From NCBI RefSeq assembly GCF_042678185.1, contig NZ_JBHUDQ010000002.1: a stretch of 64,000 nucleotides of DNA; one strand, given 5' to 3'. Made by a program: the position numbers and the translations under genes. The notes under the pieces were generated by a model. That model was not told where the DNA came from. It was given only the letters and a program-made list of their open reading frames with translations, and did no database searches. The DNA is from Ramlibacter ginsenosidimutans. GTDB lineage: Bacteria > Pseudomonadota > Gammaproteobacteria > Burkholderiales > Burkholderiaceae_C. Each line of letters starts with the position of its first letter. Position 1 is the stretch's first letter. Below are positions 34,934-43,096 of the stretch, piece after piece.

Positions 34934-34949
34934 TCGCACGACCGTGCTA
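34934..34949. promoter_or_regulatory. Candidate TetR operator upstream of tetR
   Basis: TCGCACGACCGTGCTA is a near-palindrome of the form TCGCAC-N4-GTGCGA with one mismatch. It lies next to a perfect TATAAT at 34951-34956, 12 bp before the tetR ATG, a position suited to autorepression. A matching perfect site is at 35605-35620. Confidence 0.7.
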
Positions 34950-34950
34950 A

Positions 34951-34956
34951 TATAAT
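34951..34956 (+). promoter_or_regulatory. -10 box TATAAT of the tetR gene
   Basis: A consensus TATAAT starts 10 nt before the ATG, which implies a very short or absent 5' untranslated region. The region 17 nt upstream has no good -35. Confidence 0.55.
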
Positions 34957-34960
34957 TCTC

Positions 34961-35563
34961 ATGGATGCGAAGACGCAGAAGAGTGAGCTCACGCGGGCGG
35001 CGATCGTCGGCGCGGCGCTGGACTTCGCTGCCGACGAGGGGCTGGAAGCGATCACGCTGCAGGCGGTGGCAGACCGTATCGGCTTGTCCAAGAGCGGCGT
35101 CTTCTCCCGCGTCGGATCGCGCGAGGCCCTGCAAAAGGCGGTGCTCGAGGAATTCGGCCGCCGCTTCATCGCGGACGTGTTCGCTCCCGCCATGCAGCAG
35201 CCCAAGGGCCTGCCGCGCCTCGACGCCACCGTTCGCCGGTGGATCGCGCGCACCCGCGACGTCGACGCCCACAAGGGCTGCATCTTCATGGCCGGCGCGT
35301 TCGAACTGGATGACCGTGACGGTGCGTTGCGCGACCACTTGCTGGCCGAGGTCACCCGGTGGCGGGCGGCATTGCGCCGCACGGTGCAGCAGGCGGTCGA
35401 CGCCGGCCAGCTGAAACCAGAGACCGATCCGGAACAGGTCGTGTCGGAGATCTACGGCTTGATTGTGGGTCTCCTTCACGACACCCGGTTCCTGCGAGAC
35501 CCCCGGGCTGCCGATCGCGCGCTTCGAACCTGGGACCGCCTCCTGTTGACTTACCGCAGCTGA
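34961..35563 (+). CDS. TetR/AcrR-family transcriptional regulator
   Basis: The protein (200 aa) has an N-terminal TetR helix-turn-helix (TRAAIVGAALDFAADEGLEA, then ITLQAVADRIGLSKSGVFSRVGSREAL, about 9-58) and a C-terminal ligand domain with TRDVDAHKGCIFMAGAFELDD. This resembles YxaF/YjdC-type regulators of fatty-acid or lipid genes. The same palindrome occurs ahead of this gene and ahead of the microprotein/thiolase genes, so it probably represses both. Confidence 0.9.
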   Translation: MDAKTQKSELTRAAIVGAALDFAADEGLEAITLQAVADRIGLSKSGVFSRVGSREALQKAVLEEFGRRFIADVFAPAMQQPKGLPRLDATVRRWIARTRDVDAHKGCIFMAGAFELDDRDGALRDHLLAEVTRWRAALRRTVQQAVDAGQLKPETDPEQVVSEIYGLIVGLLHDTRFLRDPRAADRALRTWDRLLLTYRS

Positions 35564-35604
35564 GGGCCGGCTGGCGCCGAGCGGATTGTTCTTTCGCCCA
35601 TGTT

Positions 35605-35620
35605 TCGCACAATCGTGCGA
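35605..35620. promoter_or_regulatory. Candidate TetR operator upstream of microprotein and thiolase
   Basis: TCGCACAATCGTGCGA has perfect 6-bp inverted arms around AATC. With flanking bases it shares TTCGCAC-N4-GTGC with the site ahead of tetR. It lies 15 bp before the GTG of the 35-aa membrane protein and 2 bp before its ribosome site. Confidence 0.75.
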
Positions 35621-35635
35621 TAAAAGGAGAGTTCT

Positions 35636-35743
35636 GTGATCTGCGTCTTGCTGCTTGTGCTTCTCGGCATCCTGGCCGCATCGGCCATCGCCTCGGTCGT
35701 TCGCGCGCTTCCGCGCACGAACGAAGACTTCGTCCTGTTCTGA
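35636..35743 (+). CDS. 35-aa membrane microprotein
   Basis: A 35-codon open frame starts at GTG after the ribosome site AAAAGGAGAGTTCT and ends at TGA. The product has one hydrophobic helix (ICVLLLVLLGILAASAIASV) and a polar C-terminal tail, VRALPRTNEDFVLF. A perfect palindromic operator sits directly upstream and the thiolase gene follows 116 bp downstream. The tail with its PRTNEDF motif looks like a conserved anchor or interaction motif, but I do not recognise the family. Confidence 0.65.
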   Translation: MICVLLLVLLGILAASAIASVVRALPRTNEDFVLF

Positions 35744-35859
35744 CAAGTCACGCCAGGGCTGCTGCGAGGCCAGCAACCTCGCCGTCCCGGCGCCCGCGAC
35801 GCGCGCCCAGTCCGCCTTGTTGCCACGCCAAAAGTACTTCAACCCCCAGGAGAAAAAGA

Positions 35860-36993
35860 ATGGACGCCTATCTCGTCGACTTCGCCCGCAGCCCGTACCA
35901 CTTCGCGCGCAAGGGCAGACTCGCTTCGCTGCGCCCCGACGACCTCGCCGCCCAGGTGGTGCGGGACCTCGTTCGGCGCCAACCCTTCGATCCGGCCCTG
36001 ATCGACGACGTGATGCTCGGGTGCGCCTACCCGGAAGGAGAGCAGGGCGACAACCTCGCCCGCATCGTCAGCTTGCTCGCGGGGCTGCCCGAAAGCGTCA
36101 GCGGCATCACGATGAACCGCTTCTGCGGCTCCTCCATGTCGGCGATCCACACGGCCGCGGGCGCCATCGCCCTGGGCGCGGGAGACGTCTTCCTCTGCGT
36201 AGGCGTCGAGTCGATGTCGCGTGTGCCGCAAGGCGGCCTGAGCCCTGCGCCCAATCCGTGGCTGAAGGAGCACTACCCGACGGCCTACGTGTCGATGGGG
36301 ATCACCGCGGAGAACCTCGCGCGTCGGTACGAGATCTCGCGCGAAGAGCAGGACGCGTTCGCGGCGCGAAGCCAGCGCAAGGCCGGCGCCGCACTCGTGC
36401 GGGGCGCTTTCGAGCCGGAGGTCGTCGCCGTACGCACGGCCGAGGGCACGGTCGATACCGACGGCTGCCTGCGGCCTGCAACGACCGTCGAAGTCCTCGC
36501 GGGCCTCAAGCCCGCCTTTCTCCCGGATGGCAGCGTCACCGCCGGGACTTCGTCTCCGCTCACCGACGGGGCGACGGCGGTGCTGGTCGCAAGCGAGGCG
36601 TTCGTGCGGACGCATGCGCTTGTACCGATGGCCCGCATTGTCTCCGTCGCCACCGCTGGATGCCCGCCGGAACTCATGGGCATCGGCCCGGTTCCCGCCA
36701 CCCGGAAGGCGCTCGCTCGCGCCGGCTTGCGGCTGGAGCAGATCGACGTCGTGGAGCTCAACGAAGCATTCGCGGCGCAGGCGCTCGCCTGCCTGCGCGA
36801 GCTGGACCTGGACGAGGGGCGCGTGAACCTGGACGGCGGCGCCATTGCCATCGGTCATCCGCTGGGCGCGACGGGGGCCAGGATCACCGCGAAAGCGGCC
36901 CAGCTGCTGCAGCGCGGGCACGGCTGCTATGCAATTGCGACCCAGTGCATAGGCGGAGGTCAGGGAATCGCCACCGTGCTGGAACGTGCCTGA
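35860..36993 (+). CDS. Acetyl-CoA acyltransferase (thiolase)
   Basis: This 377-aa type II thiolase cleaves or forms 3-ketoacyl-CoA. The nucleophile is C89 (NRFCGSSM), the catalytic His is H333 (AIGHPLGATG) and the second Cys is C363 (TQCIGGGQG). The NEAFAAQALACL motif is also present. Length is slightly below the usual 390. The ribosome site CCAGGAGAAAAAG precedes the ATG. No 3-hydroxyacyl-CoA dehydrogenase gene is adjacent; it is probably controlled with the microprotein by the TetR regulator. Degradative (FadA-like) or biosynthetic role not resolved. Confidence 0.92.
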   Translation: MDAYLVDFARSPYHFARKGRLASLRPDDLAAQVVRDLVRRQPFDPALIDDVMLGCAYPEGEQGDNLARIVSLLAGLPESVSGITMNRFCGSSMSAIHTAAGAIALGAGDVFLCVGVESMSRVPQGGLSPAPNPWLKEHYPTAYVSMGITAENLARRYEISREEQDAFAARSQRKAGAALVRGAFEPEVVAVRTAEGTVDTDGCLRPATTVEVLAGLKPAFLPDGSVTAGTSSPLTDGATAVLVASEAFVRTHALVPMARIVSVATAGCPPELMGIGPVPATRKALARAGLRLEQIDVVELNEAFAAQALACLRELDLDEGRVNLDGGAIAIGHPLGATGARITAKAAQLLQRGHGCYAIATQCIGGGQGIATVLERA

Positions 36994-37586
36994 GCGTGCG
37001 CGGCACGCAGGGAGGGTCAGCATCCGAGGAGTACGTGGCGGAGGCGTTCGCGCGAACGCGCGACGGCGTGCTCCCGCATATGTTGCGACGGACCTCAGGC
37101 ACCACACGGCGCACCGTGATTCAGCCGGCGCCCCGCGCCTCGGAGAGATGATGGTCGTCCGAACTGGGCAGCAGCTGCGCCACGCTAGTCACTCTCCGCG
37201 CACCGCCGTCGTCAGATCCGGGTACTCCCATGACTCTGGGCTCGCCGCGGCGGAGTTTCAGAAGGATGGCTGCTTCGGGTCGATTCTGTGAAAACTCGGT
37301 CGCCGGCGAGCGCGGGGGCTCAGAAGCGTCAGCCCTCGCCGAACGCCTTCGCCGATGCAATAACTCTTGCATATCGCGCCAGCAGTCGTCGGCATGAGAA
37401 CACCGCGATCGACCCGCAGCACCAGCCCGCCGTCCGCAGGCGCCGAGATCGTTGCCTACGCAGCCAGCGTCCACCGCAACGCGCTGTAGCCTGAAAAGGC
37501 TAAGTGAAGCGCCTCACGTGGCGGCAGGCAATTGACTTGTCACAAAGCGAAACAGGCAGACTCTAATCGCGGTCGAGGACATCGCG
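36994..37586. other. Gene-free stretch after the thiolase
   Basis: About 593 bp without a convincing gene; open frames on both strands have no recognisable domain. A small hairpin, AGCCT-GAAA-AGGCT, lies at 37488-37501. Upstream of the next gene, TTGTCA (37537-37542) and TCTAAT (37562-37567) could form a weak promoter with a 19-bp spacer. Confidence 0.5.
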
Positions 37587-38126
37587 ATGAATCTGTTGCA
37601 CAAGCTTTTCCGCCCGCAAAGGACTGGCCGTCGAGCGCCGGAAGCGCGCCGATCCGTGAACGAGCGGCGCCGGCAGGTGCTCTCGACGGCGGTGGCCGAC
37701 ACCCTGAAGTCGCATGGAATTCCTGAGTACTGGATCGGCGCGGAAACGCTGCCGTCCCAGGGCATGGAAGGGCGCGGTTTGCACCTGCGCCTGATCGTCA
37801 GGAACACGAGTCCCAAGCTTCTCGCCAATCTGTTCGCCCTCCAAAGAGCGATCCAGCATCGCTTGTCGCAGGTGGATGCGCTCTCGGCAGCCTGGTTGGC
37901 CGGAACTTCCTGGCGCATCGAGGTCCCGTTCGGAATCGACCAGACCGAGCTGCCGGGTCCGGAGTTCTGGCGATCAGCCGCGCAGCACGTCGGCGTGCAC
38001 CGACGGTCGACAGCCAGAAGCGACAGGCCGACGCTCAAGGCGGCGGTGAACGAGCGCGGATCCACAAGAGCAGCATTGGACATGCACGAATTCAGTCCTA
38101 CGCAACCGATGCTTCGCCACGGCTGA
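37587..38126 (+). CDS. Unknown-family protein, paralogue of the protein at 60442
   Basis: The 179-aa protein has no family known to me. It starts MNLLHKLFRPQRTGRRAPEA, a basic amphipathic N-terminus, then a core (about 27-112) with RRQVLSTAVADTLKSHGIP, GRGLHLRLIVRNTSPKLLAN, LFALQRAIQHRLSQVDALSA and GTSWRIEVPF, and ends FSPTQPMLRHG. The protein at 60442-61011 shares the same core order and the FSPT-PM ending, so the two are paralogues. No signal peptide or membrane segment. The predicted alpha/beta core and basic N-terminus suggest a cytosolic or nucleic-acid/membrane-surface role, which is speculation. Confidence 0.75.
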   Translation: MNLLHKLFRPQRTGRRAPEARRSVNERRRQVLSTAVADTLKSHGIPEYWIGAETLPSQGMEGRGLHLRLIVRNTSPKLLANLFALQRAIQHRLSQVDALSAAWLAGTSWRIEVPFGIDQTELPGPEFWRSAAQHVGVHRRSTARSDRPTLKAAVNERGSTRAALDMHEFSPTQPMLRHG

Positions 38127-38361
38127 TGCACCCCTGCGTCGGATGCGACGCAATTCCTTCTGCGCGGCAGACGTCGCAACGCAATGCCGGCCCAGCGCGC
38201 ACAAACGAGAGTGCGGTCGTGTCTGGTCATGGGTCATGCACGATAGTCAGGGTCAGCAGGCGGGAGTGGCGGTGAGAAGCCGGGCGATCCTGCGCCACCA
38301 GAAGGGTCACGACGCGTGGCCCAGCGCAATTGCACCCGGCTCCCGCAAGCCGCTGGGTCGG

Positions 38362-39003
38362 CTACAGCTTGACCAGGCCCTTGCGCACGGCGTACATCGT
38401 GAGGCTTGGCAAATCGCGAACATTCAGGCGGTCCATGATCCGGGCGCGGTGAACGTCCACCGTCTTCGGGCTGAGCCCGAGCTCGAACGCGATTTCCTTG
38501 GACGATCGTCCCTGGGCCAAAAGCTTGAGGATCTGGATTTGCCTCTCCGTGAGCTCATCTTCGGCTTTCGGCTCTCCCGGCTCCATCAGGGTCTTGGCGA
38601 TGTCCGCACTGATGTAGCTGCCAATCATCATCACGCTGCGGATCGCCGAGCCAAGCTCGAAGTCACCAGCGTCCTTGCGAAGGTAGGCAACTGCACCCGC
38701 GCCAATCGCCCGTCGCACGACTTCCGGTGAATCGTGCATCGACAGTACGATCACGCGCACCTCGGGATGGTCCGATCGGATGCGGGCGAGGGCCTCCAGG
38801 CCGTCGACGCCCGGCATGGAAATGTCCGTGATGACGATGTCGGGGCGCAGGGAGTCGAGAACCCGCAGCAACTCGGCGCCGTCGCCAAGTTCGGCGACGA
38901 TGCGCACCTCCGGGATCGTGTTCAACAGCGAGCGGATCCCGGAGCGCACCAGGGGGTGATCGTCGGCAATGACAACGGTGACGGTTTCGGGGAGGCGTTG
39001 CAT
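38362..39003 (-). CDS. NarL/FixJ-type response regulator
   Basis: The protein (213 aa) has an N-terminal receiver domain (about 8-125) with the acidic pair DDH, phospho-acceptor Asp in IVITDISMPGVDG, Ser/Thr in VIVLSMHD and Lys in AYLRKDAGD, then a LuxR helix-turn-helix (ELTERQIQILKLLAQGRSSKEI, SPKTVDVHRARIMDRL). It lies 282 bp downstream of the hybrid kinase gene in the same direction and is a plausible output partner. Confidence 0.92.
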   Translation of the reverse strand: MQRLPETVTVVIADDHPLVRSGIRSLLNTIPEVRIVAELGDGAELLRVLDSLRPDIVITDISMPGVDGLEALARIRSDHPEVRVIVLSMHDSPEVVRRAIGAGAVAYLRKDAGDFELGSAIRSVMMIGSYISADIAKTLMEPGEPKAEDELTERQIQILKLLAQGRSSKEIAFELGLSPKTVDVHRARIMDRLNVRDLPSLTMYAVRKGLVKL

Positions 39004-39285
39004 CTCGTTGTTGCGTCAGGCCTGAGGGTTCTGCGTGCCGGATGCCGGAGGTGATGGACTGCTTCCGGGCCTCCGCAAGGCCGCTCGCAGGGGGCCTTCC
39101 GATGCATCACATGCGGCAGCAGAAGCGCGCGATTATGTGCGTCCAACGCACATCGGTCGCGGGCAAAGTGCACGGATTGGTAAGTTACGAATCAGCGGGA
39201 GTTCGCGTCGCGCGTCCGCGTTCTTTCTGGTTACGTGCTGCACCGTACTCGCCCGTACTCGCGCCACGTCAGCAGGGCGCGCCTG

Positions 39286-42081
39286 CTAGCGTCTTGTCTT
39301 GCGCCGGGCTGGCAGGCTTGCGCGTTCGGGAGTCCGTGCAGCGGTTCGGCTGCGTTCTGCCTGCAGCCGTACGGCAGCCTCGAAAGCCGACACGCTCTCT
39401 TTCTGCAGCGTCGCGCACTCCTGCACCAGAAGTGCGGCACCTTCGGTGCCTCCTGCCTTCACCGCGGCCTGAAGCTGGAGCAGCCGCTTCATCAGCATCT
39501 CCGCCCCCACGACCCCGCACATTCCGGCGTACTCGTGCACGATGGAGCGGATCTTCGCGACGTCATCCGCTTCCGCCGCTGCGCTCAGGCGGGATTGCAA
39601 TTCGGCCGAGACGCTGGCGAAATCCCGGCTCAATTCCTTCAGGAAGGCACCCGACGGATCGCCGTCGATGTGGCAGCGCAAATGGTCCGCCGACAGCGTG
39701 TTCGAGGCGGGAGGCAGCCCCACCGGATCAGTGTCCACCGGGCGTCTGACGGAGACATCGAGGGCGGCCCGCAGCTCCGACGGGGCGAAGGGCTTCGCTA
39801 TGTACTGGTCGGCGCCCGCGGCCAGCGCCGCATCGACATGCTCGCGCATCACGTTCGCACTCATCGCCACGATGCGTGGGCGCCGCGGCGCAGGAATGTT
39901 CCTGACGATGTATTTGGTCGCCTCCAGGCCGTCCACCTCAGGCATCTCGATGTCCATCAGCACCAGGTCGTAGCTGCGCTCCTGCACGGCGGCGATGACC
40001 TGGGCGCCGTTGTGGGCCACATCGGCCTCGTACCCGAAACCCGCGAGCATTCTCAAGGCCACCTTGCGATTGATCTCGTTGTCCTCGGCCACCAGGATGC
40101 GAAGCGGGGCGACCTGGCCGAGCGTGCTGTCGAATTGCGGTTTCGGCTGGAGCGGCGCGAAACGGTCCTCGCTGTTCGACTGGATGGCGTCGACGAGCGT
40201 GTCATAGAGAGCGGCCTCCGTCGAGGAGCGGGCCAGCATCCAGGCACCCAGGCCCGGATCCCCCGAAACGGCAGCCTTGGTCCGGGACAGCAAGACCGCT
40301 GGAACCGCCACGCCCCGGCCTCGCTGGTCGCGAACGAAGCCCAGCCACTTCGATTCCGTCATGTGCATGGCGGCGAGCAGGAGGTCGAAGTATTCCCCGC
40401 CGGCCAGACGCTCGTTCGCGTCCGCCATGTGGGCACAGAGCTGGACGTCCATTCCCCAGCGGCGCAGCTGCATCATCAACACTCCGACGTCTGCCCGGCG
40501 TTCCGTCACCAGCAGCACACGCTTGTTCCACAGCGGAGGCTCGTCGCTGGTCACCGCCCGTCCGCTGGGAACTGCCGCTTCCGCCAGGAAGCTGAAGCAC
40601 ACCATCGTGCCCTTTCCCAGCTCGCTCTCCACCGAAATCTGCCCACCCATCGCCTGCACGAGTCGTTTGGCGATGGCAAGGCCCAGCCCGGTCCCGCCGA
40701 ATCGGCGCGCGGTGCTGGAGTCCGCCTGCACGAAGGGGTCGAAGATCGCCTGGAGTTTGTCCGAGGGGATGCCGATCCCGTTGTCGCGGATGCAAGCCCT
40801 GATCTCACAGACGTCTCCCGTGTCACCCGACGGTCGTGCGCCCGAAGCGCCGGAGGCATTGGTGAGCGTGACCCTCACTTGCCCGCCCTCGGTGAACTTC
40901 ACGGCGTTCGAGACGAGATTCATGAGGACCTGCTGCAGCCGGATGCGGTCCCCCAGGATCAGGGACGGGATCGTCGGATCCACCTCGACCGACATTTCCA
41001 CGCCTCTCTCGCCTGCCTTCTGGCTCATGAGACGCAGGCAGTTGTCTACGAGTTCTCGCAGTCGCAGCGGCAACCACTCCAACTGCATCTGCCCTGATTC
41101 GATCTTGGAGTAGTCCAGGATGTCGTTCAGCACCACGAGAAGCGACTCGCCGCTTTGCCGGATCACGTCGACGATCTCGCGTTGATCGCGAGAAAGCTCG
41201 GTATCCAGCAGGATGTTGATCATCCCGATGACCCCATTCATCGGGGTCCTGATCTCGTGGCTCATTGCCGCCAGGAACGCGGTCTTGGCCGCGTTCGCCT
41301 GCTCGGCGGCCGCCTTCGCCTGCTGCAGCTTTTCAATGCTCTGCTTGTGCTCGGTAATGTCCGTGTAGGTGGTCACAAGACCACCCGTGGGCATCGGCAC
41401 GTCCCGCACCTCGAGCGCGCGCCCGTCCGGCTGGATCTCCTGGCGCACACGCGGTGGCGACGCCTCTCCGGTCTCTGGTGCCCATCCCCATCCTGTCTCG
41501 ACGTGGGGCGTCCGCTGCAGCCCTGGATCGAGTGCAAGGGTGCCGAAGTCGGTAATGGCGCCAGAGTCCGGAGTTTCCGGGAGCCTCAGAAGACTTCTCG
41601 CCTTCTCGTTGTCCAGGATCAGGCGGCCATCCGCATCGAACACCGTGATCCCGCTTGGAATGTTCTCGAGCACTGCACAAAGCAGCTCGTTGTTCCTGCG
41701 CAGCCGGCGCTCAGCGAGGACCTGCTCGGTGTTGTCGACGATGAGTCCGAGATAGCCACTGGATTCCGAGCGCTCCGAAAGGGGCCGCCCGCGGATCCGG
41801 ATGAAGCGCTGGGACCCATCGGGTCGGAGGACCCTGCAGGGCACGTCCAGCTTGAGCACCGCACGGGTGGCCTTGCGCCACTCCGTCAGCACCCTGCGCC
41901 GGTCGGCGGAATGAATGGCTTCCAGCCACCCCAGCCCATGCAGTTGCTCCGGAGCGACTCCCGTGATCTCCCCGCAGGCGGAGTTCGCATACCTTGCGTG
42001 CCCGTCGCAATCCGCACAAAGAACTCCGAAAGGAGAGTCGTCGTAGTACTTCTCGAATTCGGACACTTGTCGCTGTATCAC
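39286..42081 (-). CDS. Hybrid sensor histidine kinase (PAS-PAS-HisKA-HATPase-REC-REC-Hpt)
   Basis: The protein is about 931 aa if it starts at the GTG at 42081; the frame stays open to 42195 but that part looks non-coding. Order: two PAS domains (YYDDSPFGVLCADCDGHARY and VLENIPSGITVFDADGRLI), HisKA with H275 in MSHEIRTPMNGVIGM, HATPase (NLVSNAVKFTEGG, RDNGIGIP, FGGTGLGLAIAKRL), a degenerate receiver lacking the phospho-Asp (FDLLLAAMHMTES), an intact receiver (RILVAEDNEINR, LVLMDIEMPEVDG), and a C-terminal Hpt (IVHEYAGMCGVVGAEML). No membrane segment is visible, so it is a soluble phosphorelay sensor. Signal unknown. Confidence 0.9.
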   Translation of the reverse strand: MIQRQVSEFEKYYDDSPFGVLCADCDGHARYANSACGEITGVAPEQLHGLGWLEAIHSADRRRVLTEWRKATRAVLKLDVPCRVLRPDGSQRFIRIRGRPLSERSESSGYLGLIVDNTEQVLAERRLRRNNELLCAVLENIPSGITVFDADGRLILDNEKARSLLRLPETPDSGAITDFGTLALDPGLQRTPHVETGWGWAPETGEASPPRVRQEIQPDGRALEVRDVPMPTGGLVTTYTDITEHKQSIEKLQQAKAAAEQANAAKTAFLAAMSHEIRTPMNGVIGMINILLDTELSRDQREIVDVIRQSGESLLVVLNDILDYSKIESGQMQLEWLPLRLRELVDNCLRLMSQKAGERGVEMSVEVDPTIPSLILGDRIRLQQVLMNLVSNAVKFTEGGQVRVTLTNASGASGARPSGDTGDVCEIRACIRDNGIGIPSDKLQAIFDPFVQADSSTARRFGGTGLGLAIAKRLVQAMGGQISVESELGKGTMVCFSFLAEAAVPSGRAVTSDEPPLWNKRVLLVTERRADVGVLMMQLRRWGMDVQLCAHMADANERLAGGEYFDLLLAAMHMTESKWLGFVRDQRGRGVAVPAVLLSRTKAAVSGDPGLGAWMLARSSTEAALYDTLVDAIQSNSEDRFAPLQPKPQFDSTLGQVAPLRILVAEDNEINRKVALRMLAGFGYEADVAHNGAQVIAAVQERSYDLVLMDIEMPEVDGLEATKYIVRNIPAPRRPRIVAMSANVMREHVDAALAAGADQYIAKPFAPSELRAALDVSVRRPVDTDPVGLPPASNTLSADHLRCHIDGDPSGAFLKELSRDFASVSAELQSRLSAAAEADDVAKIRSIVHEYAGMCGVVGAEMLMKRLLQLQAAVKAGGTEGAALLVQECATLQKESVSAFEAAVRLQAERSRTAARTPERASLPARRKTRR

Positions 42082-42218
42082 TCGTGTTGCTCGTGCTGCA
42101 GCCGTCGGCGGCCAACGAGAAAGCGGACACCTTACCGAGCAAAGCTTGTGGTGCGGTAAGAGGCTTCTTCTGCGCATCCTAGGGGAATGGCGCAACGACC
42201 ATCGGTCAGCAGGGTGGC

Positions 42219-42473
42219 TTGAGTGACAGAACGCCGCTGTCCCGCGGCGTGGACTTGGTGCTGGTGCTCGGGTGGCCGGACCGTACCGGCGACCTGGTGC
42301 ATCGCACGATCGGGGCGGCTGCGTTCGTGGTGTGCGCGGCGCCCTCCTATTGGGCCGCGCGGGGCACGCCGCGGCACCCGCTGGAACTCGCGCAGCAGGA
42401 GTGCCTCACGATCCGCCCCGCGCGGAATATCACCTTCCCATTGGAGCGGGCGCTGTGGCCGGCGCTCGAGTGA
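42219..42473 (+). pseudogene. LysR substrate-binding-domain fragment
   Basis: The 84-codon frame translates to SRGVDLVLVLGWPDRTGDLV, then HRTIGAAAFVVCAAPSYWAA, RGTPRHPLELAQQECLTIR, which is a central piece of a LysR effector domain (compare 'VDLALRLG...VASPAYLARHGTPRHPDDL'). The helix-turn-helix part and the end of the domain are missing. It lies 5' to, and divergent from, the hybrid kinase. Best read as the relic of a lost regulator gene. Confidence 0.65.
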
Positions 42474-42580
42474 ATTCGATCTGGATCGAGGCGCGGACCA
42501 GCGACTGCTCCAGCGCGCTGAGATGCTGGCGGCGGCCTCGTCACCTGTCCAAGCCCTGCGCGGATCGTCCGAGCGTCCGA

Positions 42581-42997
42581 TCAGAGTTGCGGTGGCAACA
42601 GTTCGTCATAACCTCGGTCCTTGAACTCCAGCAGGTCGAGTCCATGTCCGAACGGGTCCGCCATGCTTGCCATCCGGCCCCAAGCACGATCCGAGATGGG
42701 CCGTTCGAGCCGGGCGCCCAAAGTGACCAGTTGCTGCACAACGTCATCGATTCTTTCCACCACGAAGTCCAGGTGGACTGGGGTCCAGTGGCGCGCGTAG
42801 TCCCGCCGCTGCGGCTGCCCCTCTCCAAGAGGTGCCGTGCCCGCAGCATTTGCAAGCAGGTCGATGGGGCTGGAGCCGCCGACGAGCTCCGCCCAGTCGT
42901 TACCGAGCCGACGCCCCACGCGCAGGCCAAGCCCCAGCGTGTAGAACGCGATGCCGCGTTCCAAGCTATCAACGTCTATGCAGATTCGGATGTCCAC
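42581..42997 (-). CDS. VOC (glyoxalase/bleomycin-resistance) family protein
   Basis: The protein (138 aa) has the two beta-alpha-beta-beta-beta halves of the vicinal-oxygen-chelate fold: MDIRICIDVDSLERGIAFYTLGLGL in the first and HWTPVHLDFVVERIDDVVQQLVTLGA with ADPFGHGLDLLEFKDRGYDE in the second. It may be a lyase, dioxygenase or binding protein; the substrate is unknown. Stand-alone gene between the LysR fragment and the haloperoxidase-like gene. Confidence 0.86.
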   Translation of the reverse strand: MDIRICIDVDSLERGIAFYTLGLGLRVGRRLGNDWAELVGGSSPIDLLANAAGTAPLGEGQPQRRDYARHWTPVHLDFVVERIDDVVQQLVTLGARLERPISDRAWGRMASMADPFGHGLDLLEFKDRGYDELLPPQL

Positions 42998-43096
42998 CGG
43001 TGCAGTCTAGTGGAACGGGATTCGCTGAGATGTCGGCAGGCGCGAGTTCGGAGGGCAGGCGCAACGGGCTGCAACCGCCGCACGATCGCGGGCTCC

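Noticed and set aside
37121..37474. 117-aa minus-strand frame after the thiolase
   Set aside because: No domain, no ribosome site, composition typical of chance frames in GC-rich DNA.
39235..41097. 620-aa open frame antisense to the hybrid kinase
   Set aside because: High-GC mirror frame with no recognisable domain, opposite an intact kinase.
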